DNA of 64,000 nt from Chrysophaeum taylorii. Lineage: Eukaryota > Sar > Pelagophyceae > Pelagomonadales > Pelagomonadaceae. The notes below the pieces were generated by a model that worked only from the letters and a program-made list of their open reading frames with translations, was not told the DNA's origin and did no database searches. The position numbers were made by a program, and so were the translations under genes. The stretch covers positions 1-64,000 of the forward strand of contig JAQMWT010000062.1 of the NCBI GenBank assembly GCA_029834535.1, written 5' to 3'. Below, one piece after another: positions 32,536-42,264 of the stretch (the stretch's first letter is position 1; every line of letters starts with the position of its first letter).

Positions 32536-34053
32536 GTGTCCGTCACGGTCGCACGACCGCTTGACTTCCCGGACAACAGCGACTCCTCCTCGGCTTCAGT
32601 TCATTGCTACGTGTTCGGTTCGTTATCGTTTATCATGTCCTCGATCGAAATTAAGGATAGCAAGCTTTCGCAAAAACTCGATGCTTTCAGTGGTGAGCGA
32701 CATCTTTTTCACCCTTGGGCCCGGCGCTTGGAAAACATGATCATTTCCACCGGTGATCGCATTATCTTGACCACTGACACTTGGACTAGCATTTCCGCTT
32801 CTGGCTGCTCTGAAGAAGAATTTGGTCTCAAGCAGCAACGCTGGTACAGTGCACTCTTCATGGCACTACCAATGCATGATACTGATCGTGCGGATATCCG
32901 TGAAAACCGCGATATGAACTTCACGCGGCTTTACAAACGCATTACTGATGTTTACATGGGTCATGGAGATCGTGTCGCTCAGTCTGCAATTGCTTCATTG
33001 CATTCCTTGGTGTGCAATAACATCGATGAACTTGAGTCCTTTCTTAACAAGTTCATCACTGGTGTTCAAGTTGCTCGGCATCATCAAGATTTCCCTGACT
33101 CAACTGCATTGCAGCTGCTCCAAACGAAAATCCCCGACTCGCTCTTGTCTAAAGATCTCATTGCACTTGATCCTAAATTGCGCACATATGATGGTTTCGT
33201 TGATCGCCTCCACAGTAAAGTTTTTGATTATCTTCAGACCAAGTCTATGCACGTCCATGCTACGTTCCGTGAAAGTCCCCGTCATCGTGAACGCTCCAAC
33301 TTTTATGGTCGCCATCCTTCTGAAAAGTATTTTCATCGCTTCAATGCTTTGCGCTCTCAACAACGTTCTAGCCCACGCCCCTCTTTTCGATCATCATTCC
33401 GTCACCCACCTTCATCTTCACGTGGTTTTCATCGCAAGCGCCAACGCCATACTGATCTTTGTCACTTTTGTGGTATTCCTGGCCATCACCAGAATGATTG
33501 TCATAAGCGTCAGCGCTATTTGCACTCACAAGCTACCGCCCGCCCACGGCATCAACACCAATACCCACGTCGGTTGCATTCCCAATACCCACCTCGGTCC
33601 ACTCCCCAATACCCACCTAGGCCCCATCCACCCTTCTACCAACACCATCTTTTCATCCCCAATCCACCCTTGCCGCCATCTCAATCCTCTCCGCCGCTTC
33701 TTGCGTTGCCACCCTCCACCACACCCTCTGTCCCGCCTTCCACCGCTGTCACCCTTCCTGACCCATCCCTTTCTGCACCCACCTACCCGTCCTACAATTT
33801 CCACCTTCTTTCCATCTCCCCTCCATTCACCAAGTCCTTTCCTCCACCAACGCCCTTACCGCTCTGCTCACCGCTCGTGAGCGTGACTACCTTCACAGCA
33901 CCAACCTTCGTCTCGTTGTCTATGATACCGGCGCCAACGTCAGCCTTTTTAATTCTCCCGCTGGCTTCACTGACCTGGACAACACTCAACAGCATTCCAT
34001 CACTTCTGCTATCGGCACTGGCTCTGTTTCCGGTTCTGGCACTGCTCACTTAA
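32536..34053 (+). CDS. Copia gag region with CCHC zinc knuckle
   Basis: Part of the young Copia element. The N-terminal part is a UBN2/Copia-type gag: SQKLDAFSGERHLFHPWARR near residue 43 and a helical middle with DELESFLNKFITGVQVARHH. A retroviral-type zinc knuckle CHFCGIPGHHQNDCHKR (CX2CX4HX4C) sits near residue 311, followed by a His/Pro-rich tail. The related minus-strand remnant at 44,739-46,136 carries the same knuckle (CHFCGIPGHYKKDC). The protein would form virus-like particles around element RNA in the cytoplasm. Treated as part of a mobile element. Confidence 0.85.
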   Translation: MSVTVARPLDFPDNSDSSSASVHCYVFGSLSFIMSSIEIKDSKLSQKLDAFSGERHLFHPWARRLENMIISTGDRIILTTDTWTSISASGCSEEEFGLKQQRWYSALFMALPMHDTDRADIRENRDMNFTRLYKRITDVYMGHGDRVAQSAIASLHSLVCNNIDELESFLNKFITGVQVARHHQDFPDSTALQLLQTKIPDSLLSKDLIALDPKLRTYDGFVDRLHSKVFDYLQTKSMHVHATFRESPRHRERSNFYGRHPSEKYFHRFNALRSQQRSSPRPSFRSSFRHPPSSSRGFHRKRQRHTDLCHFCGIPGHHQNDCHKRQRYLHSQATARPRHQHQYPRRLHSQYPPRSTPQYPPRPHPPFYQHHLFIPNPPLPPSQSSPPLLALPPSTTPSVPPSTAVTLPDPSLSAPTYPSYNFHLLSISPPFTKSFPPPTPLPLCSPLVSVTTFTAPTFVSLSMIPAPTSAFLILPLASLTWTTLNSIPSLLLSALALFPVLALLT

Positions 34054-35345
34054 CGTTCCCTTCAATTGGTCCTCTTGACAATCGTGGTCTTCCTTCTCCT
34101 GCACCCACTCTCTCCGCCCCTCATGGTATACATGTCGCGTTTCCGCATACCCTCATCTCTCCTGGCCTTGGTGACAAACGGATTCTTTCGGATCATTCCC
34201 TTGAACAAGTTGGTTACGATTGCCACACCATTCAGGCCGTTGATCCTGCTTATCCGCAACGTATTTTACGTCACCGCCAAACGCATCACGTTATTCCCCT
34301 GCTTCGTCGCTGTGGTCTTCTTTTGATCGTCTGTTGGATCGGCAATACGACCGCTGCGCCCTACACGGACTACGTTTCACCTTTTGTGGCATTTTCTTCT
34401 TCCCCTCGTGTCCATGATCCTTGTGCGTTTCCCGCTGTGTCACAACGCACTCAACTAACTTTCGATCTTTGGCATGCTCGTCTTGGTCATTATAATCCTG
34501 CCTATCTTCGGCTTTGTCTCGTCCACGTGCCGTTGCGCCCTATCTTATTATCCACGCCGATCTTATGTTTGCTGGCGTCCCATCCTACATATATCACGAT
34601 CGCGCGATCCTCACGTTTGTCGATGATCATACGCGCCGCCGCACGCGTTACTTTGCTCCACGACACGATGCCCTTACGAACGCTCGACAACTCGAACTTT
34701 TTCTGTCTACCGTGGTTCGCCCATTCGGATATCGCGTTGCCCTCATCTACACCGATCGTGACCGCTCTCTTATGGGCCAATTCGAAACCTTCTGTCTGGG
34801 CAACAATATTGCGCTTCGGCGCGCTCCGGCAGCACAGTCCAAAACTTCACAAGCTCACGCTTTTTCCGGTGTTGTGGAACGCTCTCATCGTGCAACCGCG
34901 GATATTACTCGCACTCTTTTGGTACATGCGCACCGTCCACCTGATTTTTGGCGTTGGGCCATGGAAACGGCTGACTTCATCTCTGAGCGTATGCCAAATG
35001 CCTCTAATCCTGGATATATGACGCCATATGAAATGCTACATGAAACACTCCCGCGTGTCGATTTTCTTCGTGTTTGGGGCTGTCCTGCTGCAATTCTCAC
35101 TGGCGACAAATGGCCTACCAAAGCTATAACCGGTATCTTCATTGGGTATCCCTCTGCCGGCCCTGGATATCGCATATTGCTTCAACGCCCCACGGGTCCT
35201 GTCATCCACACCTCGAGCGTCACTGCCCACAATGTTACCGGCCAATACGAAACGTGCACCATTACGTCGTGCCAAACGGGGCCGACCGCGCAAAGTCGAC
35301 AAATCAACAAACTTTTTTACGGGCCATGTTTCATCCTGTTACAAT
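33890..35345 (+). other. Copia protease and integrase region
   Basis: Protease signature VYDTGANVSLF near 33,915; GAG-pre-integrase motif LTFDLWHARLGHYNPAYL near 34,460; integrase core with HADLMF, TFVDDHTRR and VERSHRATADITRT between about 34,550 and 34,930; then the Copia-typical TPYEMLHETLPRVDFLRVWG at about 35,020. It is spread over more than one frame, as seen directly in the window. Confidence 0.8.
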
Positions 35346-35468
35346 GTTGATACGGGCCATTCTCATGTTGATACGGGCCATTATGTTGATACGGGCCATT
35401 CTGATGTTGATACGGGCCATTCTGATGTTGATACGGGCCATTCTGATGTCGATACGGGCCATTCTGTT
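35342..35468 (+). repeat. 21-bp repeat in the integrase-RT linker (VDTGHSD)
   Basis: Six to seven units of gttgatacgggccattctgat, giving VDTGHSD heptapeptides in one frame. The minus-strand Copia relative has a Ser/Thr-rich linker here without this array, so the expansion is specific to this copy or subfamily. Confidence 0.8.
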
Positions 35469-35614
35469 TCCTCTGTCGCTTCTGTTTCCCCCTGTCACTC
35501 TTTGTATGTCTCTTCTGTTAGCTTTCGTTTGTTAGTTCATTATGTCTTCCTTCCCCTTTGTTTAGCTAACACCCTTGTTGATCCTCATGCACACGTTTAT
35601 TACTCCCCGAAGAA

Positions 35615-37234
35615 ATGTCCCAGTATTCAGACCTTGACGAAACTACTATCACTTCCACCCATTTACGTGAAGCTTTAGCTCCGACCAATCCTGAGCGTCC
35701 TGGCTGGTTGCAAGCCATCGCTAAAGAATACAGCTCTCTTGGTCAACTTGGTTGTTGGGATGTGATTCGCCTCCCTCAGACTTTTTCTGGCAACATTTGT
35801 ACCCTCAAGTGGATCCTCCGCAAGAAGTATGACTCTGGCCGCTTTAAATCGTACAAGGCTCGCCTTGTCGTCCGCGGTTACACCCAGGTTCACGGCATTG
35901 ATTATCATGACACCTACTCACCAGTTGCCAACATCGTCACGATCCGTTTCTTTCTGACCTTTGTCGCTGTTCGTGACTGGGATTTGCACAAGTTGGATGT
36001 TAGCTCCGCTTTTATTCAAGCTCCCATTGACGAAGACATCTATGTCTGGCCACCCGAAGGCTATGCTCCTCGCCAACCCACCGATGGTTCCAAAATCGTT
36101 TACAAGCTCCGTCGCTCTTGGTATGGTTGCAAACAAGCTTGTCGCAATTGGTGGCTTTATTTGGAACGCTTCCTTCTCAATGATTGTGGCTTCGTCCGCG
36201 GATCTGGTGACACTTGCCATTACAAGCTCGTGCTCAATTCTACCGTGGTCCTCCGTCTTGTTTTGGTCGTCGATGATCTTCTTGTAGCGCACCCTCCTCA
36301 CTGCATTGGCCATTACCAAGCCTTTTTCCTCCGTTTCCGCGCTTTCACTGACGTCAATGAACTCGATCTCACCTCTTACGTTGGTCTTCGCATTACGCGT
36401 GATCGCCCTCGGAGAACCCTCACTCTTGACCAATCCCATGCTATCCGTGAAATCCTTACCGAACATCGCTTCATCAACAGTAAACCTGAACTCACTCCCG
36501 CTCCCAAAGGTCTTCATCTTTCTGCGGCTGATTGTCCGGCTCCTGGTTCTCCAGATCACATTTTCATGGCACGCATCCCTTTTCGCCGTATTGTTGGCTG
36601 TGTCCTCTTCATCTCCATCATGACTCGCCCTGATATCACTTGGTCCGTCAATCAGTGTGCGCGTTTTTCCCACAATCCTGGTAAACCCCACTGGCACGCT
36701 TTATCCCACACTCTGCGTTACCTCAACGGTACTCAGGATCTTGCCCTTATTCTTGGTCGCGATTCTACCCTTCATCTCTGTGGTTATTCCGACTCCAGCT
36801 GGGCCGACGACCCTGATGACCGCCACTCTACAACTGGTTTTTGTTTTCTCCTTGCTGGTTCTATGATAGCCTACTGCTCCCGCTCGCAATACTTACTTGC
36901 TCGTTCTTCTTTCGAAGCTGAATTGCTTGCTCTTTACGCTGCTACTGCTGAGCTCTCTTGGCTTCTCAAACTTTTTGATGACTTTGATCTCCCTCGTCAC
37001 ACGGTCCCAATGTATGTTGATAATAGCACCACCGTCACCCAAGTTCGTCTCCAATGTCTCACACGGCGCACCCGCCATATTGACATTCGCTTTTACAGTA
37101 CCGCCGAGTACCATCGCAACCACATCATCGATCTCAAGCACATACCCCGCCTTAACAATCTTAGCGATATTTTCACCCGCAGTACGGAAGCTCCTTCCTT
37201 CCTCCGGCTTCGTGCTCTTTACCTCACTTCGTGA
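35615..37234 (+). CDS. Copia reverse transcriptase and RNase H region
   Basis: 539-aa open block of the young Copia element. RT: NICTLKWILRKKYDSGRFKS, YKARLVVRGYTQVHGIDYHD, then KLDVSSAFIQAPIDEDIYVW (catalytic Asp) and LVLVVDDLLVAHPPH (YVDD-type site written VVDD). RNase H: LCGYSDSSWADDPDDRHSTT, RSSFEAELLALYAATAELSW and MYVDNSTTVTQ. The C terminus has HIDIRFY and LNNLSDIFTR, standard for Copia. It copies element RNA into DNA inside the particle. Confidence 0.92.
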   Translation: MSQYSDLDETTITSTHLREALAPTNPERPGWLQAIAKEYSSLGQLGCWDVIRLPQTFSGNICTLKWILRKKYDSGRFKSYKARLVVRGYTQVHGIDYHDTYSPVANIVTIRFFLTFVAVRDWDLHKLDVSSAFIQAPIDEDIYVWPPEGYAPRQPTDGSKIVYKLRRSWYGCKQACRNWWLYLERFLLNDCGFVRGSGDTCHYKLVLNSTVVLRLVLVVDDLLVAHPPHCIGHYQAFFLRFRAFTDVNELDLTSYVGLRITRDRPRRTLTLDQSHAIREILTEHRFINSKPELTPAPKGLHLSAADCPAPGSPDHIFMARIPFRRIVGCVLFISIMTRPDITWSVNQCARFSHNPGKPHWHALSHTLRYLNGTQDLALILGRDSTLHLCGYSDSSWADDPDDRHSTTGFCFLLAGSMIAYCSRSQYLLARSSFEAELLALYAATAELSWLLKLFDDFDLPRHTVPMYVDNSTTVTQVRLQCLTRRTRHIDIRFYSTAEYHRNHIIDLKHIPRLNNLSDIFTRSTEAPSFLRLRALYLTS

Positions 37235-37330
37235 TCTTCGCCCTGATCTCTGTTGTCTCTTTTTTTTTCTTGCCACAATGCCTCTGTGACGTCTTCCTCA
37301 AATGTGACGTCTTCCTCAAAGCTTCTCCTC

Positions 37331-37432
37331 TGTGAGCGTCTCACTTACCCCTTTTTCCTTTTCCTTCTTTTCCAGCACCTGTGTGAAGACCTCACTTACC
37401 CCTTTTTCCTTTTCCTTCTTTTCCAGCACCTG
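37331..37432 (+). repeat. Two LTR-start-like repeats before the 3' LTR
   Basis: Two direct repeats of about 51 bp (tgtgagcgtctcacttaccc and tgtgaagacctcacttaccc, each followed by ctttttccttttccttcttt and tccagcacc) precede the 3' LTR, whose own start is TGTGAAGAAG and then CACTTACCCC. No purine tract is visible next to the 3' LTR on the plus strand; these pyrimidine-rich repeats take its place. Confidence 0.7.
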
Positions 37433-37528
37433 TGTGAAGAAGCTATGACACTTACCCCTGCACCACGTATCCAGTATCCTTACGTCTTTCTCCTATCGCT
37501 AGTCTAACGCCTCATACCATTCGTAACA
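37433..37528 (+). repeat. 3' LTR of the young Copia element
   Basis: Identical to the 5' LTR, followed by the target duplication GTAAT. Confidence 0.92.
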
Positions 37529-37653
37529 GTAATAGTTACTTTTTCGAAAGTCGTGTAATAGTTTATCGGGAGCCAAATAGTTTTGAGAATCGGAGAGAAC
37601 AAATTGGATGCTGTCCGTTAAGCTGACGCAGCCGTCCGTTAACGGATCAACTA
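37529..37653 (+). repeat. 54-bp array element, right part
   Basis: Continuation of the element cut by the Copia insertion: gtaatagttactttttcgaa to ccgttaacggatc. The same sequence runs unbroken, in reverse complement, at 42,265-42,400. Confidence 0.85.
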
Positions 37654-37680
37654 GGTTCAGGCGTCGGTGTACAGGCCACT

Positions 37681-38079
37681 ACCCTAACCCTCCGATCGCT
37701 AACCGCATGGTTGCGATGGAGGACGGCGCCTAACACGCTTGCTCCCTGCGGCGGCCCCTGCCGTCCCGGAGTGAGACGGTGCCTCCTCGCCTCCCGGGCT
37801 GGCCGGTTAGCACCCGGAAAGTCCGCGCCGGGATGGGGTGCGCTCGGTTGGGCAGAACGCGACGGACAGGTCGATTGTTCGTGGACCAACACGTCCGCGG
37901 CCTGCGACGCTCTTGCACGACCTCGCACAAGACCGCGCGCAGTGGCGGTCCACCATCAACGAGTCCTCGTCCCTCGCCTCAGCCCCAACTGCGTGATTTT
38001 CCTCTGTGATTCCGGATCGGCTCCTGCATGTCCGGCCTGGCTCCCATGCTCGGGAGAGGTCTGAAGTTAGTTTAGTTAG
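37681..38079 (+). mobile_element. SINE-like retroposon, copy 2, with 11-bp target duplication
   Basis: 399 bp from ACCCTAACCCTCCGATCGC to gaagttagtttagttag. Flanked by TACAGGCCACT at 37,670-37,680 and 38,080-38,090. The tail of TTAG repeats plus a variable target duplication is the mark of target-primed retroposition. It is non-coding; the two long minus-strand frames inside are not conserved in the other copies. Confidence 0.8.
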
Positions 38080-38090
38080 TACAGGCCACT

Positions 38091-39335
38091 CAACACCACG
38101 TCAGTTTTTCTTTACGTCAACTTGCAGGCTCGCAACGGTCTTGGTTTGTGAGGCTCATGATTGTGGGCGACGGGAGGACTGGAAGCTCCAATCGTGGCCC
38201 GCGGCGTCTGGCTAGAGGACTGGAAGCGCCAGTCGTTCGTGGCCCCGACGAATGGGTCCTCGACGAGCACGTGCATGGCGACGGGTGTGGACACTGACGG
38301 CCAGAATGGCGAAGCTGCTGAGGTGATGACGACCATCTGTGTCAGGCTGCATCGCGACGGCGCCGATCGGTGATCCAAGTCCGCGTCACGAAACGAGCCA
38401 GCGACACGGTTGGCAACTCGGTGAAGTTTCACGGCGACGCCACGCGATTTTGTAAGCAGCTGGTTAGATGACCTTCGAAGACGTTCGCATGAGGCGCGCG
38501 ACGACGGCCGCACCGATGTGTTCGAAACCCACGGCAATGTGGTGGCTTGTGTTGGGTTCTATATTTGATGACTCCGGTCGGGTGACGCGCCATGCAAGTG
38601 GCACGAATGTGGGCGCGCGCTCAACATTTCGCACGTCAACATCCCTCACTGACGTTCCGGCGCACAAACTTCTGTAAAGCCGCCTACGAAGACAACCGGC
38701 GGTTTGCAGATTGAGACGACGGGCCGATCAGACCAACACCGTGTGTTCCGCGACGAGCCCAAAGTGTGCCCCCGACCAACCATAAAGCCCAGCGCATTTG
38801 TTTCGTTGAAACCACCGTGACGGTGCGGCTGGTTGCCTATGGTTTACAATTTCATGCCACGTCAAAGGCCCGCACCGACACTGAAACGCAGCCACTGCCG
38901 CCCTGCTCCCTACTTCGCCAGCAAGAAGCGGTACCCCATAGAGCACCTCACCATCAAGGGATTTGTCGTCCCAGTCTCTAGGCCAACGCCTGCATCCGTA
39001 CGCCCGGCCCCTTGCGGCGTTCTCTTGCGATGATCGTGCGTCTCGCGGGCGATTGCGCGTCGGCACCTGCACACCGCGCCCTCGAGCATTCGCTTCGCTG
39101 TTACTCCTTCGTATACTGTGACGACGTCTTAAATGTTTGTGTGAACACCGCGCCTTTTCTGTCGTTTAGGAGGGGTACACGCGACGAGCACGATGCGCTC
39201 CGACAAGAGTCCGATGATGCTCGGGCGAACTGCACAGTCCGCGTTTGTGTCCACCTTGGTGCTTTCTCGCATGACGTCAACGCACCGTAGTCAGTCTAAC
39301 CTTTGAGTTACTCCTAAACCCTTGTGTAAAAAAAA
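38091..39335. other. No supported gene
   Basis: Only short frames. There is an internal duplication of gaggactggaagcgccagtcg-type sequence near 38,176 and 38,216. Protein-like pieces such as YFASKKRYPIEHLTIKGFVV (about 38,920-38,980, plus) are too short to assign. Confidence 0.35.
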
Positions 39336-40812
39336 ATGCAGGTTGGAGACGATGTGTCCATCGACGGAGATGATTCAGGTCACTCGAACCTGACGCAAGC
39401 GGAGATCGTGAAGCTTGCTATCGAAGAGGGCTGCCGTCCTTGCCAGGTCTTCGACCGCCTCAGAGGTGCGGGCTTTTGCGTCACGCGCAGCCGCTTGCGC
39501 ACCTGTTGCAAAAACAAGGCTTCGAGGGGTACACCGGCATAAGCGATGACGATCTCGTCAAGGTGACCTGTCTGTCTCGTGTCGCAGACGACTCCCCGCA
39601 CATTGCGCAGGAAGTCTGCGACATCTTAGAGCAGCAGCATGGCCGCATCGGTGGCACTGTGGCTGCTGGGGCTCTACGTGCGCGAGGAATCATCGTCCAG
39701 CGTCGGCGGCTGCGTGCTGCATTGCACCGAGCCCGCGACTTTTCGGCGAACACGCCGACCGCGACACGAAGGCCGACGTACTTCAACGGCGTGGCGCCCG
39801 ACTTCGTGTGGTGCCTGGACTCGAACTGCAAGCTCGCCAAATTCCGTATCTACTTCCACGCCGTCATCGACGGCTTCTCGCGCTTATGCAAGTTCCACTA
39901 CGCCACGGTGCGGCTGGACTCGGGCACCCTGTTTCAAGGGTTCCTCAAAGAGCTCCTGCTGCTTGGACATGTCCCTCACCACCTTCGGCTCGATCGGCAC
40001 AGGGGCTGGTACGGCATCGAGGATTTCATGTGGGCACTCATGGGCGAGCGCGACCCAGACCTCGTGCCGGTCGGCAACGGCGAGTATGTGCTCGTGGACA
40101 CAGTCCAGCACGGCAAGTCGACGCATAATACGCCCGTCGAGATCCAGTGAGGCCAGTGTTCTGAATGGAAATTTGCTGCTGCGATGAAGAATAGTGCTAA
40201 TGTTGAGATAAGGGTTCGCGCAGGTGGCGGTTCCTGAACGAGACCACGGCGAAGTGGTACAACGAGTTCTGTCGCCTGCAGCGCGACGGGCTCCTCGCGC
40301 ATGAGAATGACCCCGACTTCGACGTGGACATCTGGTGCCTCCACCGTGTATACTTGGGGCCATTGTGCGAGAACGTCAGTGAGCACTACCGCGCCCTCAA
40401 CTTTCGACCGCGGCGATGCTCTAGCCGCAATCCGTTCTACGTTTCGGGTTCGCCGGTTGATGTGTATCGGAAACATCCGACCGTCCGCGAGAACTTCGAT
40501 ATCCACCGTATTGATGCGGTACTCCTAGACCTTGAGGACAACATACACATCGAGCCAGCCCCGGCCGAGGGCTACGAGCGCTCCCTCTGGAAGGAACACG
40601 CTGGGAGGGACGCCTCGAAGGCGCTGTCGCTACTGTACGTGCGTCTAGGGAATATTCCTTGCGCACCAAGTACCTCTTACTACGAATGGTTGTCCACGAG
40701 TTTCTCGACGCCGACTAATGCTAATTCACGTGAATCAGCCCCATGGCACGAATCTCGGCCGCGGTCGACAGCATTTGGTCGACTGATTGGCTGGGTAAGC
40801 TCGGTAAGCTAG
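39336..40812 (+). mobile_element. Integrase-core (rve-like DDE) gene, class unresolved
   Basis: Two blocks. 39,336-40,150 has an N-terminal helix-turn-helix-like region (LTQAEIVKLAIEEGCRPCQV), then GTVAAGALRARGIIVQRRRL, then a catalytic core with DFVWCLDSNCKLAKFRIYFH, AVIDGFSRLCKFHYATVRLD and HHLRLDRHRGWYGIED. 40,226-40,812 continues with a WYNEFCRLQRDGLLAHEND-type tail and an IWCLHRVYLGP motif. The layout (DxN...K, then hxxIDGfSR, then D, then hNT.VE) matches an integrase-core family common in fungi, fish and algae whose parent elements are poorly defined. Whether this copy is whole is unclear, and no terminal repeats were found. Because a virus-like origin cannot be excluded I treat it as a fossil. 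Confidence 0.6.
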
Positions 40813-40998
40813 GAATGTGTCGACTGTTTTGCGCACGTGTTCCAACAGGGGAGCTAGAGCCTAGCAAGAAAGTGTGGACGGGGGATGTGGCGAACGTGTT
40901 CCTTGATCCCCGAGTTTCACTATTCAGGGAGGGTGCTGATCTTGGTGTTGATTTCCTCGCGGATGCCGGCGTCGACGTCGCATCGAGTTTCTCATTCC

Positions 40999-41590
40999 TC
41001 AGCTTCGAGGCGCTACGAATGCGCTCGTGTCGCGCATCCTTTTTGCAGGCGCGCCGCAGTAACGGCTATCGAGGCGCGCAAAGACGGTCACACGCTCGTT
41101 CGCCTTGTGAGAAATGGAGACAAGGGATGCGGAGGGTGTCGCAAGCGTGCTGTCGTACATCTTTTCATGAGTTGTCTCAATGTTCGAAAACTTTGACAAG
41201 TTCTCGACCACGAGAGCTTTGAGGATGCCGGTCCTCGAGGTCGTCGGTGAGAAGGAGGTGCTCGGCGACGGCTCGCATCATCACATTCCCGCGGCGAGTG
41301 TGAGCCCCATATTCTCGGACCGGCACGTGGAAAATCCGCGTCAGGATAGCGCACTCGTGTGCTTCTCTTTCGTGCCCATCGTACGTGTGCCCGTGCGACG
41401 AGACTTGGTTAATGCTGCGCAGGTCGGACATGTCCATGAGCTCGCCAGTATTACTATCAGGGTTCAACATTTTCTTCATCTTGAGGCGGGCCTCCACCAT
41501 GTCTTCGACGGCAACCTCGACTACGACTGGGCTCAGGTGATTTTCCCTCAGATGCCCAACACGACGGGTGAACACAACAACCCTGGACAC
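40999..41590 (-). CDS. Hypothetical protein, two frames
   Basis: A 137-aa minus-strand frame (41,590-41,177) has good composition: AVEDMVEARLKMKKMLNPDS, ELMDMSDLRSINQVSSHGHT, RIFHVPVREYGAHTRRGNVM. A second frame (to 40,999) continues with SNIETTHEKMYDSTLATPSA. No known domain. It lies just downstream of, and opposite to, the integrase-core gene and could be a second gene of the same element or an unrelated host gene. Confidence 0.35.
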
Positions 41591-41907
41591 GACACGGACG
41601 GTAACGCCGAATCCGGTGGCGAGGCTGACGATAAGGAGCCCCTAAGCCGCTTGCCGCCGACATCCAACGACTAAGCCTCACTCTGGTCGTATGTCGCAGC
41701 CTCGTACTCAGCCACTCAAATCGAGTTCACTCCACATGTCAGCCTCGAACACACACTCCCTACTACCGTGTCGTAGACGGTCAAAATCGCGCGAGACTCT
41801 TGCAAAGAATGTTTGCATATACGCAAGTGCCGCAATGACTAGCACAATGTTGTTGCGAGTGGCTTCGGGTGCGGACACAATGCAGGCGCATATGTGACGC
41901 GGAATGT

Positions 41908-42264
41908 CCCTTACCCTGATCGCCGACCGCATGGTTGCGATGGAGGACGGTGCCTCCTGAACCTGCGCCTTGCGAGGGCATCCGTCCCCCCGGCGTAGGT
42001 TGGCGCCTGTTCGCCTCCCGGGCGGGCCGGTTGGCAGCCGGAACGTTCGCGGTGGGACGGGATATGGCCGGGGGACGCTGAAGGAAGCGTTAACAGCGAG
42101 ATGGTTGTCAGTCACATTGCGGTCTCCTCGTCGCATGGCGATTGATTGTCACTCTCCGCCGACCGACCTTTCGGCGCTCCTCGTCTACAGGCCCGTGATT
42201 CCGGACTGGCTCCTGTCGGTCCGGCCTGGCTCCCATGCTCGGGAGAGGTCTGAAGTTAGTTAGT
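41908..42264 (+). mobile_element. SINE-like retroposon, copy 3
   Basis: From TTACCCTGATCGCCGACCGC to gaagttagttagttag; closest to copy 1. It abuts the inverted 54-bp array element at 42,265 directly. No target duplication found. Confidence 0.7.

Larger units (their letters stand above)
32428..37528 (+). mobile_element. Copia-type LTR retrotransposon, young, nearly whole
   Basis: 5.1 kb with identical 96-bp LTRs (TGTGAAGAAG...TTCGTAACA) and a 5-bp target duplication GTAAT (32,423-32,427; 37,529-37,533). The LTR is followed by a primer-binding-site-like TGGTAGCAGCTGG. Order gag, protease, integrase, RT, RNase H is that of Ty1/Copia. Identical LTRs imply a recent insertion. It looks nearly whole, with a few breaks. 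It inserted into the 54-bp array element. Confidence 0.92.

Noticed and set aside
37682-37691. CCCTAACCCT as a telomere or telomere-addition site
   Set aside because: Less than two units, located at the 5' end of a retroposon copy with an 11-bp target duplication; no array.
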